Below are positions 1 to 7,473 of a stretch of 64,000 nt of DNA, one piece after another (the stretch's first letter is position 1; each line of letters begins with the position of its first letter). The stretch comes from Rhizobium redzepovicii. GTDB lineage: Bacteria > Pseudomonadota > Alphaproteobacteria > Rhizobiales > Rhizobiaceae. The translations under genes and the position numbers were made by a program. The notes beneath the pieces are model-generated. The model saw only the letters and a list, made by a program, of their open reading frames with translations. It did not search any database and was not told where the DNA came from. Location: positions 62,001 through 126,000 of the forward strand of contig NZ_JAILYH010000010.1 in the NCBI RefSeq assembly GCF_019793435.1, read 5' to 3'.

Positions 1-214
1 CATCTCGGGCTCGCAGGAAGTCCGTCTGAACCAGGAACTGCGCATCCTGAACGTCGCCGGTATCGTTCGCCCGCAGGACGTCAATGCCGACAACCAGATT
101 TCCTACGACAAGATCGCCGAGGCCCGCATCTCCTACGGTGGCCGCGGCCGCCTGATGGAAGTACAGCAGCCTCCGCGCGGCCAGCAGGCCGTCGATCTTT
201 TCTCGCCGCTTTGA
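1..214 (+). CDS. flgH: Flagellar L-ring protein FlgH, C-terminal part (cut by window start)
   Basis: Reading from base 2 gives 70 codons to a TGA at 212-214. The segment reads LNQELRILNVAGIVRPQDV, then ISYGGRG, matching the C-terminal part of FlgH, the lipoprotein that forms the L ring around the flagellar rod in the outer membrane. Only the end of the gene is present, so the lipobox cannot be checked. It sits 12 bases before fliL in the same direction, as in other rhizobial flagellar clusters, and is probably co-transcribed with fliL and fliP. Confidence 0.85.
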   Translation, partial: ISGSQEVRLNQELRILNVAGIVRPQDVNADNQISYDKIAEARISYGGRGRLMEVQQPPRGQQAVDLFSPL

Positions 215-226
215 GGCTGAACGACG

Positions 227-733
227 ATGGCAGAGCCAGACGCAAGCACAGGTCAACCAAAGAAGAAATCCGCCACGCTGATGACGATCATCGGTATCGC
301 TGTCCTGACGCTGCTCGGCGCCGGCGGCGGCTGGGCGGTCGGCACGATCGTCGCGCCCAACATCAAGGGCGCCAAGGAGGCCGAGCAGGCCAAGGACGCC
401 GAGGCCAAGAAAAAGGCCGAGGAAGGCCTGGCCCACATCTCGACCGAGGCGAACAACGTTGTCCAGCTCGAGCCGATCACCTCGAACCTCGCCTACCCCT
501 CGGAAAACTGGGTCCGACTCGAGGTCGCGCTGCTGTTCAACGGACCACCGGATGTCAAGGTTTCCGAGGATATCCACCAGGATATCCTCGCCTATGTCAG
601 GACCGTTTCCCTGCAGCAGATCGAGGGGCCGCGGGGCTTTCAATATCTCAAGGATGACATACAGGAACGTGTTGACCTTCGCTCGCAAGGGCGGGTATCG
701 AAGGTCATGTTCAGGACATTTGTCATCGAATGA
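227..733 (+). CDS. fliL: Flagellar basal body-associated protein FliL
   Basis: The 168-residue product has a short cytoplasmic N-terminus rich in lysine (PKKKS near residue 12), one membrane segment at about residues 18-41 (LMTIIGIAVLTLLGAGGGWA), and a periplasmic domain ending in KVMFRTFVIE, typical of FliL. FliL surrounds the stator units and supports motor torque. The start ATG follows flgH by 12 bases. The stop overlaps the fliP start in an ATGA (730-733), indicating translational coupling. A 70-residue coiled, Lys/Glu-rich linker follows the membrane helix. Confidence 0.93.
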   Translation: MAEPDASTGQPKKKSATLMTIIGIAVLTLLGAGGGWAVGTIVAPNIKGAKEAEQAKDAEAKKKAEEGLAHISTEANNVVQLEPITSNLAYPSENWVRLEVALLFNGPPDVKVSEDIHQDILAYVRTVSLQQIEGPRGFQYLKDDIQERVDLRSQGRVSKVMFRTFVIE

Positions 734-1467
734 TTCGTCTCATAGTTTTCCTTGCCGCCATGATGGCGGTACCGGAACTGGCGGTGGCACAGCAGCTGCC
801 GACTGACTTGTTGAACGTACCCGTCGATGGCTCCGTCGCCGCCTGGATCATCCGCACGTTCGGCCTGCTGACCATCCTTTCGGTCGCGCCGGGCATCCTG
901 ATCATGGTGACGAGCTTCCCGCGCTTCATCATCGCCTTCTCGATCCTGCGCTCAGGCATGGGCCTCTCGTCGACCCCCTCCAACATGATCCTCCTGTCGC
1001 TGTCGCTGTTCATGACCTTCTACGTCATGTCGCCGACCTTCGATCAGGCCTGGCAGAACGGCGTGCAGCCGCTGCTTGCCAATCAGATCAACGAGACCGA
1101 GGCCGTCCAGCGGATTGCCGAACCCTTCCGCACCTTCATGGCGGCCAACACCCGCGACAAGGATCTGGCGCTATTCGTCGATCTGGCGCGTGAACGCGGC
1201 CAGACTATCCAGACGACGGATCCGATCGACTATCGCGTGCTGATCCCGGCCTTCATGATTTCGGAAATTCGCCGCGGCTTCGAGATCGGCTTCCTCGTCG
1301 TCCTGCCGTTCCTCGTTATCGACCTCATCGTCGCCACCATCACCATGGCGATGGGCATGATGATGCTGCCGCCGACGTCGATCTCGCTGCCGTTCAAGAT
1401 TCTCTTCTTCGTGCTGATCGACGGCTGGAACCTGCTGGTCGGCAGTCTGGTGCGCTCGTTCAACTGA
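730..1467 (+). CDS. fliP: Flagellar type III export gate protein FliP
   Basis: FliP is a core subunit of the FliPQR export gate in the inner membrane. The 245-residue product starts with a cleavable signal-like segment (residues 1-21, ending AVAQQ), followed by hydrophobic helices including ILIMVTSFPRFIIAFSILR, a motif near-invariant in FliP, and a C-terminal pair around residues 180-240. Length matches the family. It overlaps fliL by four bases. A strong hairpin at 1526-1555 ends the operon. The partner genes fliQ and fliR lie about 19-22 kb downstream in the second flagellar operon. Confidence 0.96.
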   Translation: MIRLIVFLAAMMAVPELAVAQQLPTDLLNVPVDGSVAAWIIRTFGLLTILSVAPGILIMVTSFPRFIIAFSILRSGMGLSSTPSNMILLSLSLFMTFYVMSPTFDQAWQNGVQPLLANQINETEAVQRIAEPFRTFMAANTRDKDLALFVDLARERGQTIQTTDPIDYRVLIPAFMISEIRRGFEIGFLVVLPFLVIDLIVATITMAMGMMMLPPTSISLPFKILFFVLIDGWNLLVGSLVRSFN

Positions 1468-1525
1468 CCGACCGCCGCTCCTATCTTTGCCCGTTCCTAT
1501 CTTCGTCTAGGCTTTCGGCAACGAG

Positions 1526-1555
1526 AAAACCCGCCGGATCGCTCCGGCGGGTTTT
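1526..1555. terminator. Bidirectional terminator between fliP and the SPINDLY-type gene
   Basis: A perfect 12-bp inverted repeat, AAAACCCGCCGG / CCGGCGGGTTTT with a six-base loop, lies between the convergent ends of fliP (stop 1467) and the reverse-strand glycosyltransferase gene (stop 1573). The A-run and T-run flanks make it usable as an intrinsic terminator from either side. Confidence 0.85.
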
Positions 1556-1572
1556 CGTGACGATTGAAAGGC

Positions 1573-3489
1573 TCACTCGGCGCCGAACGGCACCGTGCGC
1601 GGCGGCAGCGCCGCAATGTCCATGTGCTCGGGGGCGAGACGCTGCTTGCCGCGCTCGGCCATGATTTCGTAGGCCTGCTCCAGATGATTGCAGAAACGTT
1701 CGGCGTCGAAGAGCGGTGCGATATAGCGCTTCTCTTTCAGATGCGCCTTGTATTCGGCGATCCTTCCGGGGTTCTGCGCCAGTTCGACGGCCATATCTTC
1801 ATAGGCCTGCAGGTCGCTTGCGACGAGGTCGGGCAGGTCGATGGCCCGCAGCAGGCTCTCGCTGACGCGTGAGGCGAAGTTGGTGCCCTTGAAGGTCAGA
1901 ACCGGCAGGCCGCCCCAGAGCTGCTCCGAGGTGGTCGTATGGCCGTTGACGGGGAAGGTATCGATGCCGAGGTCGGCCGCCTGCTGACGGTCGATATGTT
2001 GTTCGTAGGGCGCGCGCGGGCAGAAAATGATCCGCTTGGGCGAAATGCCTGCCGTCTGGAAGTGCTTCAACAGATTCGCCTGGTTGCGCGGCGTGTTCGC
2101 CATCAGCCAGAGCACGCTGTTCGGCGCCCGCTTGAGAATGCGGCACCAGCTGTCGATCGTCTCCGGCGTGATCTTGCGGTTGCCGTTGAATGAGGCGAAG
2201 ATAAAGGCCTCTTTCGGCAGGCCGAGCTGCTCGCGGGTGACGGGGCGCGGCTTCGGGCGATGCATCGGGTCGTTCGGCTGATAGCTTTCCGGCAACCGGC
2301 AGAATTTCTCATGGTAGAAGGGCTTGGCCACCTCGGGCAGTACCGAATGGTCGCCGATGACGTAGTCGAGATCGATATTGACGGTGCTGCCGGGGAAACC
2401 AAGCCAGCCGACGTGTACTGGCGCCAGCGGCAGGTTGAAGGCTGTCGCGCGACTGCCGGAGGTATGGCCCTTCAGGTCGACCATGATGTCGATATTATGC
2501 TCGCGCACGACTGCCAGCACCGCCTGATCGGAGAAGCCGTGAACGTCGACGATCCGGCCCCAGCGGCTGCGGTCGGTAACGTTGTGCTTCAGGTATTCCG
2601 GACCCGTATGGCAGAACAGCGTCACCTCGAACCGGTCCCTGTCGTGCAGTTCCAGGATCCGCTGCAGGAGCTTCATCGTCGCATGGCGATCCCAGAAGTC
2701 CGATGACATGTAGCCGATCCGGATCTTGTCGGACCACGTGTGCGGCTGGTTGCGGCGGAAGGCCACCCGTTCGGGGTTGAGGGGGGTGGTGCCGATCGTG
2801 GCATAGCGGTTGAAATCCTCGTTGCCGCACCAGTGCAGATGATAGAACGGGTTGTCCTTGCGCAGGATCTCGATATCGCCCTTTGCGAGTGCAGAGTCGA
2901 TCACCGCCTGATGTTTGCTGGCCTCTTCGAACTCGTTGAATTCGCGGGCGAAAACCAGATGCAGGAAGCGGAATGCGAGATTGCCCGGAAACCGCTTGAA
3001 GAGGTTGCGCGAGAGGCTCTGGTTGGTTGCGTCGTTCAGATCGTCGCTCAGCAGCAGGGCCGCCAGGCGCATATGATCGGGATTGGCACTCTGTGACAGC
3101 ACCGTCTTGAACGGGCGAATGATATCCCGCTGCTGGCGCTTCAGATAGATCGCCGTGATGATGAAGGCGAGTTCTGCGTCGTCCTTGGCCTTGGCGAGGT
3201 TTCGCATGGCGATCAGCAGAGCATCATCCTCGTTGCCGATCTCATAATGCAGCTTGGCAGCCTGCTTCTGGTATTCGTAGGCATTCGGTCCTTCGCAGTT
3301 GCCGGCCAAGCCATAGGCTTTCGCGGCATCGGCCTTGAAGCCGAGCTGCAGGAGGTTCTTGGCCAGCAGCGCATAGGTCTTGGCGTCCTGCTGGATATCC
3401 ATGAGCTGGTTGAGCGTCGCCAGGGACTGTGTGTAGCGGCCCGCCTGGTAATCTCTGGATGCCGCAGAGAACGAAACTTTGCTGTTCAA
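1573..3489 (-). CDS. SPINDLY/OGT-family glycosyltransferase with N-terminal TPR-like region
   Basis: The 638-residue product has a helical repeat region (about residues 1-210, TPR-like: ASRDYQAGRYTQSLATLN) and a C-terminal domain of the O-GlcNAc transferase/SPINDLY type. Visible motifs are IRIGYMSSDFWDRHATMKLL near residues 257-275, with a His at 269 at the position of the OGT active-site region, then VDLKGHTSGSR, APVHVGWLGFPGS, FASFNGNRKITP and WGGLPVLTFKG. These transfer a sugar from a nucleotide donor to Ser/Thr of proteins. The start is taken as a TTG at 3489 because GGAG lies seven bases ahead and upstream residues look non-coding; an open frame extends to 3645. It lies head-to-head with the flagellins, suggesting flagellin glycosylation; the substrate is inferred only. 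Confidence 0.85.
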   Translation of the reverse strand: MNSKVSFSAASRDYQAGRYTQSLATLNQLMDIQQDAKTYALLAKNLLQLGFKADAAKAYGLAGNCEGPNAYEYQKQAAKLHYEIGNEDDALLIAMRNLAKAKDDAELAFIITAIYLKRQQRDIIRPFKTVLSQSANPDHMRLAALLLSDDLNDATNQSLSRNLFKRFPGNLAFRFLHLVFAREFNEFEEASKHQAVIDSALAKGDIEILRKDNPFYHLHWCGNEDFNRYATIGTTPLNPERVAFRRNQPHTWSDKIRIGYMSSDFWDRHATMKLLQRILELHDRDRFEVTLFCHTGPEYLKHNVTDRSRWGRIVDVHGFSDQAVLAVVREHNIDIMVDLKGHTSGSRATAFNLPLAPVHVGWLGFPGSTVNIDLDYVIGDHSVLPEVAKPFYHEKFCRLPESYQPNDPMHRPKPRPVTREQLGLPKEAFIFASFNGNRKITPETIDSWCRILKRAPNSVLWLMANTPRNQANLLKHFQTAGISPKRIIFCPRAPYEQHIDRQQAADLGIDTFPVNGHTTTSEQLWGGLPVLTFKGTNFASRVSESLLRAIDLPDLVASDLQAYEDMAVELAQNPGRIAEYKAHLKEKRYIAPLFDAERFCNHLEQAYEIMAERGKQRLAPEHMDIAALPPRTVPFGAE

Positions 3490-3841
3490 AACCCAACTCC
3501 GTGAAGGAAATGTTCTGGCATTTCTGTCGATCGCCGACGCACGCCCGAGCCGTCCTCCCCGAAAACGGGCGGATCGATCCGATGATGCTATCCCGGCGCC
3601 TGCCACACTGCCAGGTGAAGCTTGCTTGAAACCGGTGTGCCGCATGAAGGCGCTTCCTTCATGAGAGAAAACGGTTTCTTTCTCGGCATGTTAGCATGCG
3701 AAGGAATAGATTCAGCCGGCATTAACTATGCGATGTAAGGAGCCGGCACGGGGCCTCTGTTTTTAAGAAGTTGGCAAGCATTGGCTGCGAGATTGCCCTG
3801 GACATGACGGGTTTGGGCCAAACAAAAAAAGGCGCCGAGTA
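3490..3841. other. Non-coding divergent region between the glycosyltransferase gene and flaA
   Basis: This stretch separates the TTG start of the reverse-strand glycosyltransferase from the flaA control region. I see no credible gene in it. The frame of the glycosyltransferase stays open to 3645, but the residues encoded there are a low-complexity Arg/Ser/Ala mixture. AT-rich sequence around 3660-3780 is a likely location for the divergent promoters, but no convincing -35/-10 pair was found. Confidence 0.5.
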
Positions 3842-3921
3842 GCATGAAGCTGGTCCGTCATCGCCGGTACTATAGTCCGGTATGTCCTCCTTTTTGTATC
3901 TAGTTTCCAGGGGACAGATTT
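3842..3921 (+). promoter_or_regulatory. flaA promoter-proximal motif and leader with possible anti-ribosome-binding-site helix
   Basis: GCATGAAGCTG begins at 3842, exactly 80 bases before the flaA ATG. Equivalent GCATGA motifs precede flaB, flaC and flaD. Further down, TGTCCTC (3883-3889) can pair with GGGGACA (3910-3916), which contains the flaA ribosome binding site (one G-U pair). The same arrangement, with different bases, is present before flaB and flaC, so the helix appears conserved. The roles as promoter and translational control element are inferences. Confidence 0.5.
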
Positions 3922-4827
3922 ATGACAAGCATTAACACCAATTCTTCCGCACAGGCCGCTCTCCAGACGCTACGCAGCGTCAACCAGAACCTGAACAGCA
4001 CGCAGAACCACGTTTCGTCGGGCTACCGCGTCGAAAAGGCTTCCGACAACGCTGCTTACTGGTCGATCGCAACGACCATGCGTTCGGACAACAAGGCGCT
4101 TTCTGCCGTTTCCGACGCTCTCGGCATGGGCGCTGCCAAGGTCGACACCGCTTACACCGCCATGGACAGCGCCATTGACGTCGTCGGCGACATCAAGGCC
4201 AAGCTGGTTGCCGCCACTGAAAACGGCGTTGACAAGGCCAAGGTCCAGGAAGAAATCAGCCAGCTGCAGGAACAGCTGAAGAGCATCGCTCAGTCGGCTT
4301 CGTTCAACGGTGAAAACTGGGTTGCCGGCGCCGACGGCACCAAGAGCGTCGTTTCCTCGTTCGTCCGCGACGGCTCCAACGCCGTGTCGGTCACCACCAC
4401 CGACTACGTTCTCGACGACGGCTCTGCAGGCAACGTTCTGTTCGGCATGAGCGGCGGCTCGGTCGAAACCTCCACGGGTATCCTCGGCACGTCGAACGGC
4501 GCCACCGGTTCAATCTACGGGATGGACATCACCAACTTCACCGCCGGCCAGATCCAGACGGCTCTGACCAACGTCGAAGCGGCTCTGAAGTCCATGACCA
4601 GCGCCGGTGCTGCTCTCGGCTCGCTCTCCAAGCGTATCGACAACCAGGACGATTTCGTCAACGCTCTCAGCGACTCGATCGACTCCGGTGTCGGCCGTCT
4701 CGTCGACGCCAACATGGAAGAAGAATCCTCCAAGCTCAGCGCCCTGCAGACCCAGCAGCAGCTGGCGATCCAGTCGCTGTCGATTGCGAATTCCTCTTCG
4801 CAGAACATCTTGTCGCTCTTCCGCTAA
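3922..4827 (+). CDS. flaA: Flagellin FlaA
   Basis: The 301-residue product is a short rhizobial flagellin: conserved N-terminal D0/D1 helices (MTSINTNSSAQAALQTLRS, then SSGYRVEKASDNAAYWSIAT), a small central variable region, and the conserved C-terminal helices ending NSSSQNILSLFR. It lacks the large outer D2/D3 domains of enteric flagellins. FlaA is the main filament subunit in related rhizobia. The ATG follows AGGGGA by about eight bases. It has its own leader and a strong terminator. The middle of the protein is rich in Ser/Thr, possible O-glycosylation targets for the adjacent SPINDLY-type enzyme. Confidence 0.96.
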   Translation: MTSINTNSSAQAALQTLRSVNQNLNSTQNHVSSGYRVEKASDNAAYWSIATTMRSDNKALSAVSDALGMGAAKVDTAYTAMDSAIDVVGDIKAKLVAATENGVDKAKVQEEISQLQEQLKSIAQSASFNGENWVAGADGTKSVVSSFVRDGSNAVSVTTTDYVLDDGSAGNVLFGMSGGSVETSTGILGTSNGATGSIYGMDITNFTAGQIQTALTNVEAALKSMTSAGAALGSLSKRIDNQDDFVNALSDSIDSGVGRLVDANMEEESSKLSALQTQQQLAIQSLSIANSSSQNILSLFR

Positions 4828-4851
4828 GAGCGGTCGGCAAAGGTTTTCAAG

Positions 4852-4882
4852 TTTCGCGGCCGGGTCATTCCCGGCCGCGAAA
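4852..4882 (+). terminator. flaA intrinsic terminator
   Basis: A perfect 13-bp stem (TTTCGCGGCCGGG / CCCGGCCGCGAAA, loop TCATT) lies 25 bases after the flaA stop and is followed by ATGTTTTAA. It makes flaA a separate transcription unit from flaB. Confidence 0.85.
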
Positions 4883-4961
4883 TGTTTTAACATAAGGTTA
4901 ATGAAAAACCTTCTAAGTGTCAGATATTTTTACGCTATTTCCATTTTGAATTTAGCTTTCC

Positions 4962-5108
4962 TTAACCATCTTGCTGTTTTCTAGGCCCATCGAAACGGCG
5001 AGTTAACCTTAACGAGACTGGTTAACAGGCATGATGCTGATCGCTGTGGGCCGGCCGAAAATCCGGAATGTCCCTTTTTAAAATCTGCCAACAAGGGGCA
5101 AACAAACT
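4962..5108 (+). promoter_or_regulatory. flaB control region, duplicated upstream of flaC
   Basis: About 147 bases upstream of flaB align with 6118-6263 upstream of flaC: both start TTAACCA, continue GCTGTTTTCT, then TTAACC, GGTTAACAGGCATGA, and CCGGAATGTCCCTTTTTA before the start codon. GCATGA at 5029 is 80 bases from the ATG. TGTCCCTT (5069-5076) can pair with the ribosome-binding-site sequence AAGGGGCA (5093-5100), with one G-U pair. The promoter and leader therefore seem to have been duplicated along with the gene. Confidence 0.55.
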
Positions 5109-6017
5109 ATGACGAGCATCAACACCAATAACGCTGCGATGGCAGCCCTCCAGACTCTCCGTGGCATCAACCAGGGTCTCCAGACAACCCAGGCTCACGT
5201 TTCGTCCGGCTATCGCGTTGGCCAGGCTTCCGACAATGCTGCTTACTGGTCGATCGCAACGACCATGCGTTCGGACAACAAGGCGCTTTCCGCCGTCTCC
5301 GACGCTCTCGGCCTCGGCGCCGCCAAGGTTGATACCGCTTATTCCGCCATGGACAGCGCCATCGATGTCGTCGGGAACATCAAGGCCAAGCTGGTTGCCG
5401 CGACTGAAAACGGCGTCGACAAGGCCAAGGTCCAGGAAGAAATCAGCCAGCTGCAGCAGCAGCTCCTGAGCGTCGCTCAGTCGGCTTCCTTCTCCGGTGA
5501 AAACTGGGTTGCCGGCGCCGACGGCACCAAGAACGTCGTTGCCTCCTTCGTTCGTGACGGCTCCAACGCTGTCTCGGTCGTGATGACCGACTACGTTCTC
5601 GACGACGGCTCCGCAGGCAACGTTCTGTTCGGCATGAGCGGCGGCGCTGTTGAAACCTCCACGGGTATCCTCGGCACGTCGAACGGCGCCACCGGTTCTG
5701 TCTACGCGATGGACATCACCAACTTCACCCTCGGCGAGATCCAGACGGCTCTGACCAATGTCGAAGCGGCTCTGAAGTCCATGACCAGCGCCGGCGCTGC
5801 TCTCGGCTCGATCTCCAAGCGCATCGAACTGCAGGAAAACTTCGTATCCGCTCTCAGCGACTCGATCGACTCCGGTGTCGGCCGTCTCGTCGACGCCGAC
5901 ATGGAAGAAGAATCCTCCAAGCTCAGCGCTCTGCAGACCCAGCAGCAGCTGGCCGTCCAGTCACTGTCGATCGCGAACTCCTCTTCGCAGACCATCCTCA
6001 CGCTGTTCCGCGGCTAA
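5109..6017 (+). CDS. flaB: Flagellin FlaB
   Basis: The 302-residue flagellin is closely similar to FlaA from end to end: MTSINTNNAAMAALQTLRG at the N-terminus, the shared SSGYRV...NAAYWSIATTMRS block, and NSSSQTILTLFRG at the C-terminus. Differences cluster in short stretches of the middle and near residues 28-38. It follows a ribosome binding site in AAGGGGCA. Both the coding sequence and the leader resemble flaC, so flaB and flaC are tandem duplicates. It probably co-assembles with FlaA in a mixed (complex) filament, as known for rhizobia. Confidence 0.95.
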   Translation: MTSINTNNAAMAALQTLRGINQGLQTTQAHVSSGYRVGQASDNAAYWSIATTMRSDNKALSAVSDALGLGAAKVDTAYSAMDSAIDVVGNIKAKLVAATENGVDKAKVQEEISQLQQQLLSVAQSASFSGENWVAGADGTKNVVASFVRDGSNAVSVVMTDYVLDDGSAGNVLFGMSGGAVETSTGILGTSNGATGSVYAMDITNFTLGEIQTALTNVEAALKSMTSAGAALGSISKRIELQENFVSALSDSIDSGVGRLVDADMEEESSKLSALQTQQQLAVQSLSIANSSSQTILTLFRG

Positions 6018-6036
6018 TAACCCTCGGAAATATCGG

Positions 6037-6098
6037 CCCGCCGGTCTCCGGCGGGACTTCGGAAACGAGCCGCGCTTCAATGGAGCGCGGCTTTTTTT
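6037..6098 (+). terminator. flaB terminator (double hairpin)
   Basis: Two hairpins follow the flaB stop: CCCGCCGG/CCGGCGGG with a three-base loop (6037-6055), then AGCCGCGCT/AGCGCGGCT (6068-6092, seven-base loop) directly followed by a run of seven T. The second is a textbook intrinsic terminator. Confidence 0.87.
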
Positions 6099-6117
6099 AG
6101 TGTCTGTTAACGGTTGA

Positions 6118-6263
6118 TTAACCATAATGCTGTTTTCTCAGGTCAACGAGACGGCGGGTTAACCAAATTTAAGAACCGGTTAACAGGCATGAGGCTGGTC
6201 CCCGTTCCCGGTAGCTTCCGGAATGTCCCTTTTTATCAACTGCCGACAAGGGGCAATCATTTC
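6118..6263 (+). promoter_or_regulatory. flaC control region, copy of the flaB upstream region
   Basis: This region aligns with 4962-5108. GCATGA lies at 6187, 77 bases before the ATG. TGTCCCTT (6224-6231) can pair with AAGGGGCA (6248-6255), which overlaps the ribosome binding site. The central part between them differs from flaB while both arms are kept, as expected if the pairing is functional. Confidence 0.55.
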
Positions 6264-7175
6264 ATGACCAGCATTTTGACGAACGTTGCGGCGATGGCCG
6301 CCCTTCAGACACTCCGCGGAATCAATGACGGCCTCGAGGCTACGCAGAACCGCGTATCGTCGGGTTATCGCGTCGAAAAAGCGTCCGACAACGCCGCCTA
6401 CTGGTCGATCGCAACGACCATGCGTTCGGACAACAAGGCACTTTCCGCCGTCTCCGACGCTCTCGGCCTCGGTGCCGCCAAGGTCGATACCGCTTATTCC
6501 GCCATGGACAGCGCTATCGACGTCATCAGCGAAATCAAGGCGAAGATCGTCGCCGCGACCGAAAAGGGCGTCGACAAGACCAAGGTCCAGGAAGAAATCG
6601 GCCAGTTGCAGCAGCAGTTGCTCAGCATTGCCCAATCGGCTTCCTTTTCCGGTGAAAACTGGGTTGCCGGCGCTGACGGCACTAAGAGCGTGGTTTCCAC
6701 CTTCGTGCGCGATGGCAACGGCAATGTCTCCGTCAAGACGACGGACTACATCCTGGACTCAAGCTCCACGGGCAACGTCCTCTTCGGCATGGACTCGGTC
6801 GGCTCGATCGAGACGAGCTCCGGCATTATTGGCACATCATACGGTACGATCGGCTCGATCTACTCGATGGACATCAGCACCTTCGGCTCGGTTGAGATCT
6901 CCATGGCCCTGACCTCGATCGAGGCCGGCTTGGACGCGATGACCAAGGCCGCATCGCAGCTCGGCTCGATTTCCACGCGAATCGAACTGCAGGAAAATTT
7001 CGTCGGCGCGCTCAGCGACTCGATCGACTCGGGCGTGGGCCGCCTTGTCGATGCCGATATGGAGGAGGAATCGAGTAAGCTGACGGCGTTGCAAACGCAG
7101 CAGCAGCTGGCGATCCAGTCGCTGTCGATCGCCAACTCCAGCGCTCAGAACATTCTCACGCTGTTCCGCAGCTAA
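6264..7175 (+). CDS. flaC: Flagellin FlaC
   Basis: The 303-residue flagellin starts MTSILTNVAAMAALQTLRG; this start is chosen because it aligns with FlaA and FlaB and has AAGGGGCA upstream, although the frame is open from 6114. The D0/D1 segments are near-identical to FlaB, while the central segment (around residues 150-215, DSSSTGNVLFGMDSVGSIE) is more diverged. The C-terminus is NSSAQNILTLFRS. It is likely a minor filament subunit. It has its own leader and terminator. Confidence 0.94.
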   Translation: MTSILTNVAAMAALQTLRGINDGLEATQNRVSSGYRVEKASDNAAYWSIATTMRSDNKALSAVSDALGLGAAKVDTAYSAMDSAIDVISEIKAKIVAATEKGVDKTKVQEEIGQLQQQLLSIAQSASFSGENWVAGADGTKSVVSTFVRDGNGNVSVKTTDYILDSSSTGNVLFGMDSVGSIETSSGIIGTSYGTIGSIYSMDISTFGSVEISMALTSIEAGLDAMTKAASQLGSISTRIELQENFVGALSDSIDSGVGRLVDADMEEESSKLTALQTQQQLAIQSLSIANSSAQNILTLFRS

Positions 7176-7237
7176 ATCGGGCGCTGAAGCTGGACCGAAT
7201 CTTGCGCCCTCGTCCGGCAACAAGCGAAAAGCCTACG

Positions 7238-7266
7238 AACCGCGTCCGAAACGGCGCGGTTTTTTC
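7238..7266 (+). terminator. flaC intrinsic terminator
   Basis: AACCGCG (7238-7244) pairs with CGCGGTT (7255-7261), with an inner CCG/CGG extension, followed by a T-run to 7265. It separates flaC from flaD. Confidence 0.8.
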
Positions 7267-7406
7267 TTTTATATCAATGGCTTGAATTGCGTCGCGATCG
7301 ACGCGGCGCGTTCGGCGCTGCGCTCTTGCCCAACGGGTTGATATCGAGTTACCTTCGCTTTCAGTTGATTTGCTTTTGCGACACGCCGGTAGAAACTCTA
7401 CCGGAG

Positions 7407-7473
7407 GCATGATGCCACTTCAGTCGCCGCCGGCATTCCGGCCTGCCCCTTGACCTTATTCCGAGACCTGTCG
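7407..7473 (+). promoter_or_regulatory. flaD upstream region with GCATGA motif
   Basis: GCATGATGCC starts at 7407, 67 bases before the flaD ATG, and matches the motif found about 80 bases before flaA, flaB and flaC. The TGTCCCTT/AAGGGGCA pairing of the other three leaders is not preserved here and the ribosome binding site is weak (CGAGACC), so flaD appears to share only the upstream element. Confidence 0.4.

Noticed and set aside
6114..6263. N-terminal extension of FlaC by 50 residues
   Set aside because: The extension covers the leader copied from flaB and its residues do not resemble any flagellin; the ATG at 6264 aligns with FlaA and FlaB.
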